From positions 145,848 to 209,847 of the IMG/VR virus record IMGVR_UViG_3300034073_003542: a stretch of 64,000 nt of DNA; one strand, given 5' to 3'. The notes under the pieces are model-generated. The model was not told where the DNA came from, did not search any database, and was given only the letters and a program-made list of their open reading frames with translations. The DNA comes from a virus. A program made the translations under genes and the position numbers. This document shows, one piece after another, positions 1 through 7,893 of the stretch (its first letter is position 1; each line of letters begins with the position of its first letter).

Positions 1-132
1 ATCCCCCTCAACATTAATCATACATACAGACGCATCAATAGTATTATTGCGACAATATTGTGCGATTTCTTCTACAGAAAGATTCTTTAGTGTGTCTTTT
101 ACGTTGAATGAATTAAATGAGTCTGGTGACAT
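1..132 (-). CDS. Partial gene, 3' end outside window; possible SPOUT/TrmH-like protein
   Basis: An open frame starts at an ATG at 132 and runs off the left edge, giving about 44 N-terminal residues (MSPDSFNSFNVKDTLKNLS, then a stretch ending INVEGD). The hydrophobic strand followed by GD is loosely like the start of the catalytic domain in SPOUT RNA methyltransferases of phages, but the SAM-binding knot is not in view. The function is a guess; the reading frame is sound. Confidence 0.45.
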   Translation of the reverse strand, partial: MSPDSFNSFNVKDTLKNLSVEEIAQYCRNNTIDASVCMINVEGD

Positions 133-134
133 GA

Positions 135-341
135 TTATGTATTGAGGTTTTCTAATATTTTTAGTTGCGATTTAATATTTTCTATTTCTTCTTCTGTCTT
201 TTTTATTTCTCTATATATTAGTTTATGTTCCTCGATTGTCTTGATAAAATCTGTATGAGAATAATCTCGTAACTCGATCAATTTATTTTCTAGATGTACG
301 AGTTCATCCTTTTTCTTTTGAATTATTTGTTGCGGACTCAT
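135..341 (-). CDS. Small coiled-coil protein
   Basis: 68 residues from the ATG at 341, which has a good ribosome site (GGAGG, 7-base spacer). Heptad-like Leu/Ile spacing with many Lys and Glu over nearly the whole length suggests one long coiled coil. It overlaps the end of the upstream gene by 38 bases, so the two are probably translationally coupled. No family recognised. Confidence 0.65.
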   Translation of the reverse strand: MSPQQIIQKKKDELVHLENKLIELRDYSHTDFIKTIEEHKLIYREIKKTEEEIENIKSQLKILENLNT

Positions 342-669
342 TATTGGGCCTCCAAAAGACCATTTCGTTTTTCTCATCATCCCACGCACACTCAAGCTCA
401 CCTTTTGCTGCCAAGCTTATTTGTGCTGAATTATGAATCCAAAGCACAGCTTCTTCAAATAGTTTTTGGTTTGTGTTCTCGTCAATTACTGGATTATCGT
501 TCACAAAATTAAGGGCATTACTATGGACTAGCTTTTTGACTTGATCAAGAGTTATATACTTATCAAGATCATCCATATAGTAATCTTCTGTAATAGCTTT
601 TGCTGCTTCTGTTCTAATGCGATTGCAATAACCAACAATGTCTGTAATTATGAATGATTTGTTTGACAT
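304..669 (-). CDS. Hypothetical protein, 121 aa
   Basis: Acidic, mainly helical 121-residue protein with no signal peptide or membrane segment. Its ATG overlaps the stop of the upstream zinc-ribbon gene by one base (TAATG), so both belong to one operon read from the promoter at 1.15 kb. No family recognised. Confidence 0.7.
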   Translation of the reverse strand: MSNKSFIITDIVGYCNRIRTEAAKAITEDYYMDDLDKYITLDQVKKLVHSNALNFVNDNPVIDENTNQKLFEEAVLWIHNSAQISLAAKGELECAWDDEKNEMVFWRPNNESATNNSKEKG

Positions 670-1109
670 TATACAACTTCCTTAGTAACGGTTTCAACTG
701 GCTCACGACGCTTGAGTTTGAGAATCTTGTGCGGAACCTTAGTTACACCAGTCTCCTTATTATAGTATTCTGGCCCCATATAGATATGGGCGATTCCGCC
801 ACTCTTATCAATGCCCCACGCTAAAATTCCTTTATCGTCAATCGATTCAACAGAAAACTTGCCACGATAACCCATAGGAATGAGTTCACCTTCTTTTAGA
901 TAATACGGGCCTTGGGCTACCTTGATTTTATCGCCTTTCTGTAAAGATCGCCAATCAAAGTTCTTGATACCTTTATGAGTACGCTTTTCTTGGGCGGATA
1001 CGGTTGTATCTTTCTTACTAATAAAGACATGGTTACAGTTTGAACACACATAAGTTCTCGGCCCTGTTTCACCCAAACAATCCGGGCAGACCTTTTTGCC
1101 TCTCGCCAT
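669..1109 (-). CDS. Zinc-ribbon protein, unknown function
   Basis: 146 residues. The N-terminus has a CPDC and a CSNC pair about 12 residues apart (residues 8-26), a rubredoxin-like zinc ribbon. The rest is beta-rich with many Gly and Lys, possibly an SH3-like fold. It has its own promoter 37 bases upstream and a GGAG ribosome site. Small zinc-ribbon proteins in phages are often nucleic-acid binding, but no role is shown here. Confidence 0.7.
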   Translation of the reverse strand: MARGKKVCPDCLGETGPRTYVCSNCNHVFISKKDTTVSAQEKRTHKGIKNFDWRSLQKGDKIKVAQGPYYLKEGELIPMGYRGKFSVESIDDKGILAWGIDKSGGIAHIYMGPEYYNKETGVTKVPHKILKLKRREPVETVTKEVV

Positions 1110-1135
1110 GAAAATTCTCCAAAGTGTTATCGTTC

Positions 1136-1390
1136 TTATGCTGCTAGTATACCAGAAGAAGCTGGTGTGTCAACAGACTTAGGTAAACCGTCTACGATAG
1201 TCAAGTTTCCTGCTGAATAATGACAAAAATAACTTTGGGCAATTTTTCTCTTCATCAAACCTTCTTGCTCAATTTCAATATAGACATTAATACGATAACG
1301 ATTATCCCATAGATTAATAACCTTAGTCATATAGTGATGCTTAGGTTTTTTAACTTGCTTGTATAGAAGAGATTCAATTTCTAGACTCAT
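1136..1390 (-). CDS. Hypothetical protein, 84 aa
   Basis: 84 residues, no signal or membrane helix. Its last codons overlap the promoter of the following zinc-ribbon gene, so regulatory and coding sequence share the same bases. No family recognised. Confidence 0.6.
   Translation of the reverse strand: MSLEIESLLYKQVKKPKHHYMTKVINLWDNRYRINVYIEIEQEGLMKRKIAQSYFCHYSAGNLTIVDGLPKSVDTPASSGILAA
1146..1173 (-). promoter_or_regulatory. Sigma-70-type promoter
   Basis: Reverse strand reads TTGACA, 16 bp, TATACT, with TGG just before the -10. It faces the zinc-ribbon gene starting at 1109 and lies inside the end of the preceding gene. Confidence 0.8.
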
Positions 1391-1404
1391 GTTATACTCC
1401 GTTT

Positions 1405-1593
1405 CTATTCAAAAATTGTATCAGAATTGATAGTTAGAACAGTTTTGTCTCCAAGCCGAAATATATCTACACCTTTTTCTTCGCCCGTGTTGGCGTCGTG
1501 TAAGACTATTTCTTCTTGCCAATTAAATTCGCCCATTTTCTCCATATCATGAGCTTGATCGTACAGATAATTATAGAGGTCTAACCAGTTCAA
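1405..1593 (-). CDS. Hypothetical protein, 62 aa (TTG start)
   Basis: 62 residues, acidic, with a conserved-looking core of Trp and Asp. The best start is TTG at 1593 because a strong GGAG site lies six bases before it; the first internal ATG would lose 17 residues and has no ribosome site. Unknown function. Confidence 0.6.
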   Translation of the reverse strand: MNWLDLYNYLYDQAHDMEKMGEFNWQEEIVLHDANTGEEKGVDIFRLGDKTVLTINSDTIFE

Positions 1594-1608
1594 AATATTC
1601 TCCTTTAT

Positions 1609-1926
1609 TTAGTCTATTCTAATCATACTGCCTTTTAACCAACCGGACGTAACTGCTCCAGTAATAATTTGTCCAGATGGTGATTTTGCTCGGAAACCTG
1701 TAGAAAACGTATCTTCTTTTCCTGCCATAAATGGTCGCCAACCCGTAATTTCTATTTCGCTATATCCTTGCGATTCTAGAACCCGTGTTGCATCATCTGG
1801 TCTAATTAGTCCTTGTGGTAGTGCTATAGAAAAAAGTGTTACAAGTAAGATCACTCCAACTGATACAGCAATAATTTTTAGAACACCAGACATCATAGCT
1901 TTATTTTCATAATAAGCTCTGTTCAA
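1609..1926 (-). CDS. Membrane-anchored small protein (TTG start)
   Basis: 105 residues. A single membrane helix (about residues 14-36) is followed by a soluble domain with the pattern A-x-R-V-L-E-x-Q-G-Y-x-x-I-x-I-T-G and a later TGFRAKSP. Similar domains occur in many bacteria and phages as uncharacterised lipoproteins or membrane proteins. The TTG start overlaps the upstream stop (TTGA) and is preceded by GGAG. The domain probably faces the periplasm. Confidence 0.7.
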   Translation of the reverse strand: MNRAYYENKAMMSGVLKIIAVSVGVILLVTLFSIALPQGLIRPDDATRVLESQGYSEIEITGWRPFMAGKEDTFSTGFRAKSPSGQIITGAVTSGWLKGSMIRID

Positions 1927-2168
1927 AATACTTTCTCCTTATTCATATGACACTCTAAGCAATGTTGACAATGTTTACATATTGTGATTTCGACATTATT
2001 ATATTCCTCAAAATTACTACATATTTCAGGAATATTATCTGGATCAAACCAATCATCAATATCACAAATACATCCAGTAGGAATATATGACTCATCCATT
2101 AGAATAAGTTCAGATTTTGAAACTCTTTCCATACAATGAGGACAAACATGATATTGCTTTGGTGTCAT
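1923..2168 (-). CDS. Cysteine-rich zinc-binding protein, likely leaderless
   Basis: 81 residues with VCPHC near the N-terminus and a C-terminal cluster CKHCQHCLECH, a likely double zinc-binding fold. The -10 box of a promoter ends six bases before the ATG and no ribosome site is visible, so its own transcript would begin at or next to the start codon. It can also be made from the upstream operon. Function unknown. Confidence 0.65.
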   Translation of the reverse strand: MTPKQYHVCPHCMERVSKSELILMDESYIPTGCICDIDDWFDPDNIPEICSNFEEYNNVEITICKHCQHCLECHMNKEKVF

Positions 2169-2350
2169 TTTTGTATTGTACCAGCGATCTTGGTTTTGTC
2201 AAGTCGAGCAGGGTCGTTTGGCTGAAACTCCACATCTATTTCTGGTTGAGGTAATGTTGGAGCTATTGTCACATCTTCCTCATTAACATCAGCAACAGAG
2301 AATAATCTAATACGTTTTGGTTCTGGTTTGTTTAGTTTTTCATCCATCAT
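2165..2350 (-). CDS. Hypothetical protein, 61 aa
   Basis: Short, Pro- and acidic-rich, probably disordered. Starts at tandem ATGs (2350 and 2347) after AGAGGAG. Its last part overlaps the promoter of the next gene. No family recognised. Confidence 0.55.
   Translation of the reverse strand: MMDEKLNKPEPKRIRLFSVADVNEEDVTIAPTLPQPEIDVEFQPNDPARLDKTKIAGTIQK
2175..2202 (-). promoter_or_regulatory. Sigma-70-type promoter, leaderless geometry
   Basis: TTGACA, 16 bp, TACAAT on the reverse strand, with TGG before the -10. Exactly six bases separate the -10 from the ATG at 2168. Confidence 0.75.
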
Positions 2351-2531
2351 TAATCTCCTCTATACTATAAACCTTAACGATATTATATATAAGCCCGCAA
2401 GTTCCCTCAAAAGCTAATTGTGCCTCTTTTTCTGTATTTGCATTAATTACGTCATTATAAAGAATTGTTTGTTTATATGGATCGGCCTTCTTATAAACTT
2501 GTGCTGTTACATTAAACTGTTTCGACTGCAT
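2340..2531 (-). CDS. Hypothetical protein, 63 aa
   Basis: Start chosen at the ATG at 2531 because GGAGA lies 8-10 bases before it; an in-frame ATG at 2546 has no site. Contains a repeated pattern of alternating hydrophobic residues around YKKADPYKQTILYND. Overlaps the end of the UV endonuclease gene, so coupled to it. No family recognised. Confidence 0.55.
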   Translation of the reverse strand: MQSKQFNVTAQVYKKADPYKQTILYNDVINANTEKEAQLAFEGTCGLIYNIVKVYSIEEINDG

Positions 2532-3450
2532 TATATTTTTCTCCATAATCTTTTAGGAATTGAGATATAGCCACGTTTTTTTGCTTGAACTCATAGTCTA
2601 TGGTTGCTGGTAACAAAAATAGCTCTTCGTGAAGCTCATAAACATAATCTGAATGAGCTTTGTCTGTAGGAGATGCTTTGCCATTACTAAAGTGCATAAC
2701 TGGCGTAATATCTCGCCATGTTTCATAACACATTACCATAGCAGTCTCAGGATCAATACCAACATTATTTAGTCGATGATGGTGAGAATCGTATGTTATG
2801 GGAATTTGTGTAGCAGGATGGAAAATCTCTACTAATTCTTGTACATTCCAACAATTAGGTTTGTCGTCAATTTCGATAGTAATGCGCGATTTACAATTAT
2901 CGTGCAATTGGTCAAAAGATTTGAGAAATCGCCCAATAATTTCTTCGTGGGAGCCTTGCTTGTTATTGATATGAAAGTTAATGGGCGAATTATGATTAGT
3001 TGGAAGTCCGATGCGGTCGAAAAACCAACTATAGAAATTTAGTTCTTGAATAGAGTTCTTGACGGCATTTTCATTAGTAGATGCTAATACCACATAAGGA
3101 CTCGGGTGGTTTGAAATTCTAACACTAGATTGCTCGATTGTTGATTTGATATTAGTAAATTCATTATCAATATCGTTATAATTAGGCAAATCTTCTAGCT
3201 TAACATTAGCTTCGTCCATTGTGATAAGGGGAAACAGAGAAGAAGAACAACGATAATCCCAACCTAATTGATCGCACGTTTGAATAATTTTGGTAGTTAC
3301 TTTGAGATTATTAAGAATTCGCCCACCTAATATTGCTAGGGCATCTTGTCTAGGTAAAGCTGAAAATCTAGAAAATGTCATTGTCTGGAACTCGTATCCA
3401 GATTTCTTTTTATCTGCCAAATAAATACAGCATAGAGAAGGTTTGTTCAT
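2512..3450 (-). CDS. uvsE: UV damage endonuclease (UvdE/UvsE family)
   Basis: 312 residues, normal length for the family. UvdE is a TIM-barrel, metal-dependent endonuclease that nicks DNA 5' of UV photoproducts and starts alternative excision repair. Family signatures are visible: the N-terminal R-F and N-L-x-x-L region, SSLFPL (about residues 91-96), RISNHPSPYVVL, NFHINNKQG, an I-E-I-D-D segment and YDSHHHRLN, which carries metal-binding histidines. The promoter -10 ends six bases upstream of the ATG with no ribosome site, predicting a leaderless mRNA. Phage-encoded UvdE would protect the genome from sunlight, in line with a surface-water habitat. Confidence 0.9.
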   Translation of the reverse strand: MNKPSLCCIYLADKKKSGYEFQTMTFSRFSALPRQDALAILGGRILNNLKVTTKIIQTCDQLGWDYRCSSSLFPLITMDEANVKLEDLPNYNDIDNEFTNIKSTIEQSSVRISNHPSPYVVLASTNENAVKNSIQELNFYSWFFDRIGLPTNHNSPINFHINNKQGSHEEIIGRFLKSFDQLHDNCKSRITIEIDDKPNCWNVQELVEIFHPATQIPITYDSHHHRLNNVGIDPETAMVMCYETWRDITPVMHFSNGKASPTDKAHSDYVYELHEELFLLPATIDYEFKQKNVAISQFLKDYGEKYNAVETV

Positions 3451-3456
3451 AACCCT

Positions 3457-3484
3457 ATTATACCCTAGTCCGTGGATTTGTCAA
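3457..3484 (-). promoter_or_regulatory. Sigma-70-type promoter for uvsE, leaderless geometry
   Basis: TTGACA, 16 bp, TATAAT, then six bases and the uvsE ATG. Confidence 0.8.
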
Positions 3485-4098
3485 GCTTCGGTTGCGTCTT
3501 GATATTCTGTGAGTAAGGCTTGTCTCATTTGTGGATTAATATTTATTGGATCAAAATAATAATTAACATCTTCAACAAATCTATCTGGCATCACTTCCAT
3601 GATTTTGGGTGTATAGATTGTATTTTTAGATTTTAGTCTTAGTTCTTTGGCGATATGGTACGACCACAAATAAGCATTTACCGCCCTAATATATTTTGGG
3701 CGATCAAAATCTTCGATTCCAAGTTGTTCAGCTAAATTAAGAACCCTTGATTCGCAATCATGTTCAAATCGGATTATTGTTTCGAGACTTTTTTGGAGTT
3801 GTTCTTCGCTGTATTCTTTATCTAAGTGCATGATCCAAGTAAATAAAAGATCATAGTCTGGTGTTTGTTCTTCCCACCCCTCTTTATTCTCTCGCCATTG
3901 TAGGTAATGACAATATTCATGAATAAAAATTTCGAAGCTTAATTTGTGTTTCATAGCGACAACAAGCTCCATTTTATCTCCAGCTTCAAACCATCCTCCA
4001 TATCCTCCTGCCAGTTGTTCTTTGTTGTGAAGAAAAACAGAGATATTGTCTCCAAGAAGTTCTTGGATAGCTTTTGCTAAGAATTCAGATTTGGTCAT
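3481..4098 (-). CDS. Putative zinc metallopeptidase-like protein
   Basis: 205 residues. The motif IHEYCHYLQW (about residues 58-67) fits the HExxH zinc signature of gluzincin-type peptidases, and acidic residues further along could supply the third ligand. No signal peptide, so cytoplasmic. Overall similarity is to uncharacterised phage proteins with a single metallopeptidase motif. Substrate unknown; a non-peptidase role is possible. Confidence 0.6.
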   Translation of the reverse strand: MTKSEFLAKAIQELLGDNISVFLHNKEQLAGGYGGWFEAGDKMELVVAMKHKLSFEIFIHEYCHYLQWRENKEGWEEQTPDYDLLFTWIMHLDKEYSEEQLQKSLETIIRFEHDCESRVLNLAEQLGIEDFDRPKYIRAVNAYLWSYHIAKELRLKSKNTIYTPKIMEVMPDRFVEDVNYYFDPININPQMRQALLTEYQDATEA

Positions 4099-4465
4099 TT
4101 TCGCTTGTTCCTTGTGCTAACCCACATAAATACGCTAGTTTCATCAATTCTTTTGGAGAAGTATTAGCTAGATCTATCTTGTTTTGAATAAATGGTTTAT
4201 TGAACCACTTTTCGAATTTCCACTCTCTTACTTTATCGTGCGTTATACAATATTTGTAGTTTAGTAGAAATACTCCAGAATGATATTCATTCGTTATTGT
4301 CACATGAAAATTAATATCATTATCAGTATTGATAATTTTACTAACATAACCTAAATGTACATAATTTCTCTCTGGAGTATGATGATCTAGAGGCATCATA
4401 TCCCACTCTTCTCCAACATATAAAGAATCTCCCGGTTGTACTTTTTGTGCTTCTTCTAGTGTCAT
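4085..4465 (-). CDS. Hypothetical protein, 126 aa
   Basis: Start taken at the ATG at 4465, which overlaps the thyX stop by one base (TAATG) and follows an AGGAG; a GTG at 4477 sits too close to that site. The N-terminal third (A-x-x-V-Q-P-G-D-x-L-Y-V) looks like a small beta barrel. Function unknown. Confidence 0.6.
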   Translation of the reverse strand: MTLEEAQKVQPGDSLYVGEEWDMMPLDHHTPERNYVHLGYVSKIINTDNDINFHVTITNEYHSGVFLLNYKYCITHDKVREWKFEKWFNKPFIQNKIDLANTSPKELMKLAYLCGLAQGTSENDQI

Positions 4466-5124
4466 TAGATAATCCACTCCTGTTCTAGTCCGCCCAAAGC
4501 TTCACTCACTATCGGTAATTGTTCGCAGAATATCTTCTTACATCCTTTTGCTATCTCTTGATGTTCTTTTTGAGTGCCGTTCTTTTCTCTTAAAGCTATA
4601 TAGGTAATCCATGAACGAATTGTTCCATTGGCATATAGTCGCGTTGGAGTACAAAGAGGTAATACATTTCTAGCACACTCTTTAGCAACTCCGTCTTGTA
4701 ACATACCTTCATAAATAGCTTGAGATTTAGCTATATTTTCTCTTAGCTTCATATTCCACTTAAAAACAATTTCTTGATCTAAGTCATTAGTGCTGTTTTG
4801 TCTATTTTTTGTGTCTTGTTTACGAAGCTCAAATAGTGGAATTTCTTCTGCTAACAATTTTGTATTCGAATATCTTTGAGAAAATTCCTGAAATGAAAAA
4901 CTTCTATGTCTCAATATTTGTGCAGCAATAGCTCTAGTGGTATTCAGCTCTAGTATTAGGTTAGCCATTTCAAATATAGACCAGTGTTTCTTCTTTATGC
5001 AATATCTAATAAGTTTTGCTATATCGTCTGAATCTTGATTTTCTGGATTTGATACTCTCGCACAATAAGCTATTAAACTCTCTGCTTCTGGAGTTATTGC
5101 TACTAATTTTACTTTATCTGACAT
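4465..5124 (-). CDS. thyX: FAD-dependent thymidylate synthase ThyX
   Basis: 219 residues from the ATG at 5124 (GGAG eight bases before). ThyX methylates dUMP to dTMP using methylene-tetrahydrofolate, NADPH and FAD. The diagnostic motif RHRSFSFQEFSQRYS (about residues 72-86) matches RHRxxSxxxxSxR of the family, and ARNVLP and an RSW near the C-terminus are also typical. Together with thymidine kinase at 18 kb it supplies dTMP for phage replication independently of host ThyA. The frame is open further upstream, but that part lies inside the preceding gene and lacks a ribosome site. Confidence 0.93.
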   Translation of the reverse strand: MSDKVKLVAITPEAESLIAYCARVSNPENQDSDDIAKLIRYCIKKKHWSIFEMANLILELNTTRAIAAQILRHRSFSFQEFSQRYSNTKLLAEEIPLFELRKQDTKNRQNSTNDLDQEIVFKWNMKLRENIAKSQAIYEGMLQDGVAKECARNVLPLCTPTRLYANGTIRSWITYIALREKNGTQKEHQEIAKGCKKIFCEQLPIVSEALGGLEQEWII

Positions 5125-5125
5125 A

Positions 5126-5548
5126 TTATTTTTCTCCATATTGTTTATTTGTGTAAGATATATCAAATTCATCAATACTACACATTTCTTCGTCCCAATT
5201 TCCATTACGCAAACCTAATCCTAGAAATGATTCTCCATCTCCATACAACATTGATCCACTTTTCCATGTTTTATCAAAATACTCTTGAGTTATCCTTATT
5301 GGTTTGTCTCTATTTATGTATGCTGTGGCATCAAATACTTCGGTTCCTTTGTCAAACCATTCTCCTTTAGATATAAATACCATATATTTTTTGGATGGTT
5401 TCCAAAACTTTGTGATTTGATTCCAAATTGGTCTAAATATATATGCACCAATAACGCTTGCCGCCCCACTAATCAAACCGTTAGTTACTGGAACTAAAAT
5501 TGGGGCGCAAGTATATTGGATTTCTTTTTCTTCTGATTTATCGGTCAT
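5126..5548 (-). CDS. Membrane-associated hypothetical protein
   Basis: 140 residues from the ATG at 5548, which overlaps the upstream stop by 11 bases. One hydrophobic helix near residues 20-40 (GLISGAASVIGAYIF) is followed by a soluble domain rich in aromatic residues and Gly. No family recognised. Confidence 0.6.
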   Translation of the reverse strand: MTDKSEEKEIQYTCAPILVPVTNGLISGAASVIGAYIFRPIWNQITKFWKPSKKYMVFISKGEWFDKGTEVFDATAYINRDKPIRITQEYFDKTWKSGSMLYGDGESFLGLGLRNGNWDEEMCSIDEFDISYTNKQYGEK

Positions 5549-5732
5549 CTTTTTCCCATCCATCACAATGCCCCCATTTGTCAATTAGTAATCTTTCTGG
5601 TAAGCCTTCTGGTGGTGGTTCTCTACCGCACCACATTTCGTCATGAAATGAATCATACTGACGGTATTTACAGTACATACATGGTTGTTCTGCATTTGGT
5701 TCAGAATACCATAAAAAATTATTTTCAGTCAT
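5538..5732 (-). CDS. Small cysteine-containing protein, 64 aa
   Basis: Contains PCMYCKYR, WCGR and WGHCDGW, four cysteines with aromatic flanks that resemble a small zinc or iron-sulphur site. Overlaps the next gene by 11 bases. Unknown function. Confidence 0.6.
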   Translation of the reverse strand: MTENNFLWYSEPNAEQPCMYCKYRQYDSFHDEMWCGREPPPEGLPERLLIDKWGHCDGWEKDDR

Positions 5733-5734
5733 TA

Positions 5735-6004
5735 TTAATATATTCCGTTGTCATAATCTATTTCGCCCTTATCTATTCGTTCTTTATATTCTTTTTGGTA
5801 TTGAACCCACTTATAGTCTGTCATATGATTATACATTTGTAAATAAGCCTCACGAAGATTAGTGTGGCTATCAGTAACAAGAGGATCAGTCCCAGGCTTT
5901 GTCCATCTATAAATACTTGGCTCAGTATCTTTTCCTTTAATCTTTTCAAAAGAGTACCCAAATTTTTGACACCAGTTTTTAACTTCTTTTTGTGTAAGTG
6001 GCAT
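5735..6004 (-). CDS. Hypothetical protein, 89 aa
   Basis: Mixed alpha/beta protein with no targeting signal. Its ATG follows the upstream stop by two bases. A WTKPGTDPLVTDSHTNLREA stretch looks folded and conserved, but no family was recognised. Confidence 0.6.
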   Translation of the reverse strand: MPLTQKEVKNWCQKFGYSFEKIKGKDTEPSIYRWTKPGTDPLVTDSHTNLREAYLQMYNHMTDYKWVQYQKEYKERIDKGEIDYDNGIY

Positions 6005-6006
6005 AA

Positions 6007-6603
6007 TTATTTGTTTAGTTTATCTTTCTTATATACTTTTAATATATCAACTACATACGACCTAAATTGAATCCAACCCTCTCCAGTATAAGGATAATAT
6101 GATTCTATTCCACTAAGATAACTAATCGCAACATCTATATTTTTATGAACTATTCGCCCAAAAACAAAATTAATTAACGAATTTACTGGTGGATTTCCCC
6201 CAAAATCTTTAACGGTATCTATACCAAGATAAGATTCTGCTAAACATCGCCCACAGCTATTATAGTGATACTCACAATCTCCGCAATGAGGATTTTGTAG
6301 GTCTTCGATTAGATCTTTTATCTCTTCTTCGTTATATTCTATCTTATCAAATTTTTTCCATAAATTATCGATATTGTCTATTAGATATTTATTGGGCGAT
6401 TTACGAATGCGCGAATAGTTTTCTTCTATCCATTCATTTTCGTGTTGAGTTGTTCTAGTGGTGGCTTGATCGACATTATATTGGATATCAAAAAGATTGT
6501 TACATAATTTGTCTAATTTCACCCTATAAAACAATAGCTTCTTTTCTGTGTCGTTTAGAAAAACTTTTGTTTCAAGAGGATTTTGGGCGTATTGTATAAT
6601 CAT
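6007..6603 (-). CDS. Hypothetical protein with CxxC pair, 198 aa
   Basis: Mostly helical with a CGDCEYHYNSCGRC cluster near residue 110, a possible zinc knuckle. Begins after the metallophosphoesterase gene in the same operon. No family recognised. Confidence 0.65.
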   Translation of the reverse strand: MIIQYAQNPLETKVFLNDTEKKLLFYRVKLDKLCNNLFDIQYNVDQATTRTTQHENEWIEENYSRIRKSPNKYLIDNIDNLWKKFDKIEYNEEEIKDLIEDLQNPHCGDCEYHYNSCGRCLAESYLGIDTVKDFGGNPPVNSLINFVFGRIVHKNIDVAISYLSGIESYYPYTGEGWIQFRSYVVDILKVYKKDKLNK

Positions 6604-6609
6604 ACTGTT

Positions 6610-7179
6610 TTAGACACTCATTTCGCCCGTTCTTGTTTCCATCACAGCTTTAATTTCATCGAAACTCCACGGCTCACCAAAGATTTTACCATAGTTTACA
6701 CAATTGTCAACTCCAACATCTAGAGTTTTTCTTTTAAGGATTCTATCTTCCCTATCTAGATTTCCATGAACATGACCAAAAAGATGCCAACTTCCATGAA
6801 AACTCTTTGCCCAGCTACGCATTGGGTAGTGCATCATAAATATCCATTGTCCTCGATGATTAATCTCTATATACTTATCAACTAGTTTTACTTTGCCGTA
6901 AGTCTTTTGTAGTTCATAAAGATCTTTTGCTCGGTCATGGTTCCCAATTGAAATATAGATATTATTACAGTTAAGAGTCTTAAGGTAATCTCTAACTGGA
7001 CTTCCTCTATAGCTCACATCGCCCAAAAGGTAGAGATGATCATTTTGTTTGACTACTTTATTTATTTGATCAGTCATGAATTGATTCATATCGTGTATAT
7101 TGTCAAATCCACGATTACAATGTCTATTGATATTTCCGTGGCCCCAATGCTGATCCGAACTTATATATATATCGCCCAT
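6610..7179 (-). CDS. Calcineurin-like metallophosphoesterase
   Basis: 189 residues. All family blocks are present: SSDQHWGHGN (D-x-H), LLGDVSY (GD), SIGNHDR (GNHD), MMHYP (H) and LFGHVHGN (GHxH). These bind two metals and hydrolyse phosphomono- or diesters. It belongs to the short phage and bacterial group related to YfcE. Possible substrates are cyclic nucleotides, nucleic-acid ends or protein phosphates; none can be chosen from sequence. It overlaps the following upstream gene by one base. Confidence 0.85.
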   Translation of the reverse strand: MGDIYISSDQHWGHGNINRHCNRGFDNIHDMNQFMTDQINKVVKQNDHLYLLGDVSYRGSPVRDYLKTLNCNNIYISIGNHDRAKDLYELQKTYGKVKLVDKYIEINHRGQWIFMMHYPMRSWAKSFHGSWHLFGHVHGNLDREDRILKRKTLDVGVDNCVNYGKIFGEPWSFDEIKAVMETRTGEMSV

Positions 7180-7421
7180 TATCTTGCCCTCGGAGGCATA
7201 TCTCCTGTTCTTTGAATTTTATCAAGACGATCTTCTACTATATCAAGCCTATCTCTCATTTTTAGAAGTTGTTCAGTATCCTTACAGCTTTCTTTGGTAA
7301 AATAAAGCACATGCTCTACAAAACAATTAGTTTCATATTTATTGAGTTCTGCACGAACAATAGCTACTATAGAAAGCAATATAGCGCCAACAGAAACAAT
7401 CCATACGGAATAAGACTTCAT
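7179..7421 (-). CDS. Small single-pass membrane protein, 80 aa
   Basis: N-terminal membrane helix (residues 6-24) followed by a short acidic and coiled region ending in basic residues. Orientation and partner unknown. It lies between a metallophosphoesterase and a small gene headed by a structured RNA. Confidence 0.65.
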   Translation of the reverse strand: MKSYSVWIVSVGAILLSIVAIVRAELNKYETNCFVEHVLYFTKESCKDTEQLLKMRDRLDIVEDRLDKIQRTGDMPPRAR

Positions 7422-7435
7422 AATATATTTCTCCT

Positions 7436-7627
7436 TTATTTATCTGTTCTAATATTTTTTACGCTATCTACTAATTCATCATTGATATAAACATCTATAT
7501 AACAATCGCAGTTTGTGCCTTCTTCATACGTTTCTACATCAATTCCGCTCTGTAGTCTAGCATTATATTTATTTAAGAGCGACTTTAATTCTTGATAAAA
7601 CGGTCCTGTTTTTTCATCAATCCACAT
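7436..7627 (-). CDS. Hypothetical protein, 63 aa
   Basis: Contains two cysteines in GTNCDCYIDVYINDELVDS. It is the first gene after the structured RNA at 7641-7840, so any read-through of that RNA's terminator would express it. The ribosome site GAGG lies six to seven bases before the ATG. Confidence 0.6.
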   Translation of the reverse strand: MWIDEKTGPFYQELKSLLNKYNARLQSGIDVETYEEGTNCDCYIDVYINDELVDSVKNIRTDK

Positions 7628-7640
7628 AATATACCTCGAT

Positions 7641-7840
7641 TAAAAATATTGATGGACGTTTTGCGTGAGCTTTTCAGGCTCCACCAGAAGTGCCTGCTAG
7701 TTGTTGTAGCGTTACACACCCAAGTATACCCCTGATTAACAACCGTATACTTGCTCTATCTCTGTCGCAATTAGTCTCCCGAAGGTCAGAATACGTCTGA
7801 TCATGGCGGAATCTGCCGCCCCATCCCGTCCATCAATACA
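7641..7840 (-). ncRNA. Discrete structured RNA, about 195-200 nt, unassigned
   Basis: Transcription from the promoter at 7846-7873 should begin near 7839. The RNA then starts with a strand (7827-7838) that pairs perfectly over 12 bp with 7647-7658, and a run of five U follows that 3' strand. Ends paired to each other plus a U-run gives a self-contained RNA with a built-in intrinsic terminator. Inside are further hairpins: GGCGG/CCGCC, TCAGA/TCTGA, a CC-TTCG-GG tetraloop, an 8-bp AAGTATAC/GTATACTT stem and CAGGC/GCCTG. No long reading frame is present. The size and paired ends recall 6S RNA, but the interior is multibranched and does not fit it. It is not recognisable RNase P, tmRNA or SRP RNA. 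Confidence 0.6.
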
Positions 7841-7845
7841 TACTT

Positions 7846-7873
7846 ATTATAGCACAGGGATGGGGTTTGTCAA
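7846..7873 (-). promoter_or_regulatory. Sigma-70-type promoter for structured RNA
   Basis: TTGACA, 16 bp, TATAAT with TGC before the -10; near-consensus, so probably strong. Confidence 0.85.
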
Positions 7874-7893
7874 GTGAGCAGATTGACACAATT

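Noticed and set aside
7641-7840. 6S RNA, RNase P RNA or tmRNA
   Set aside because: The ends pair as in 6S, but there is no long quasi-continuous duplex with a central bubble; RNase P and tmRNA cores are absent.
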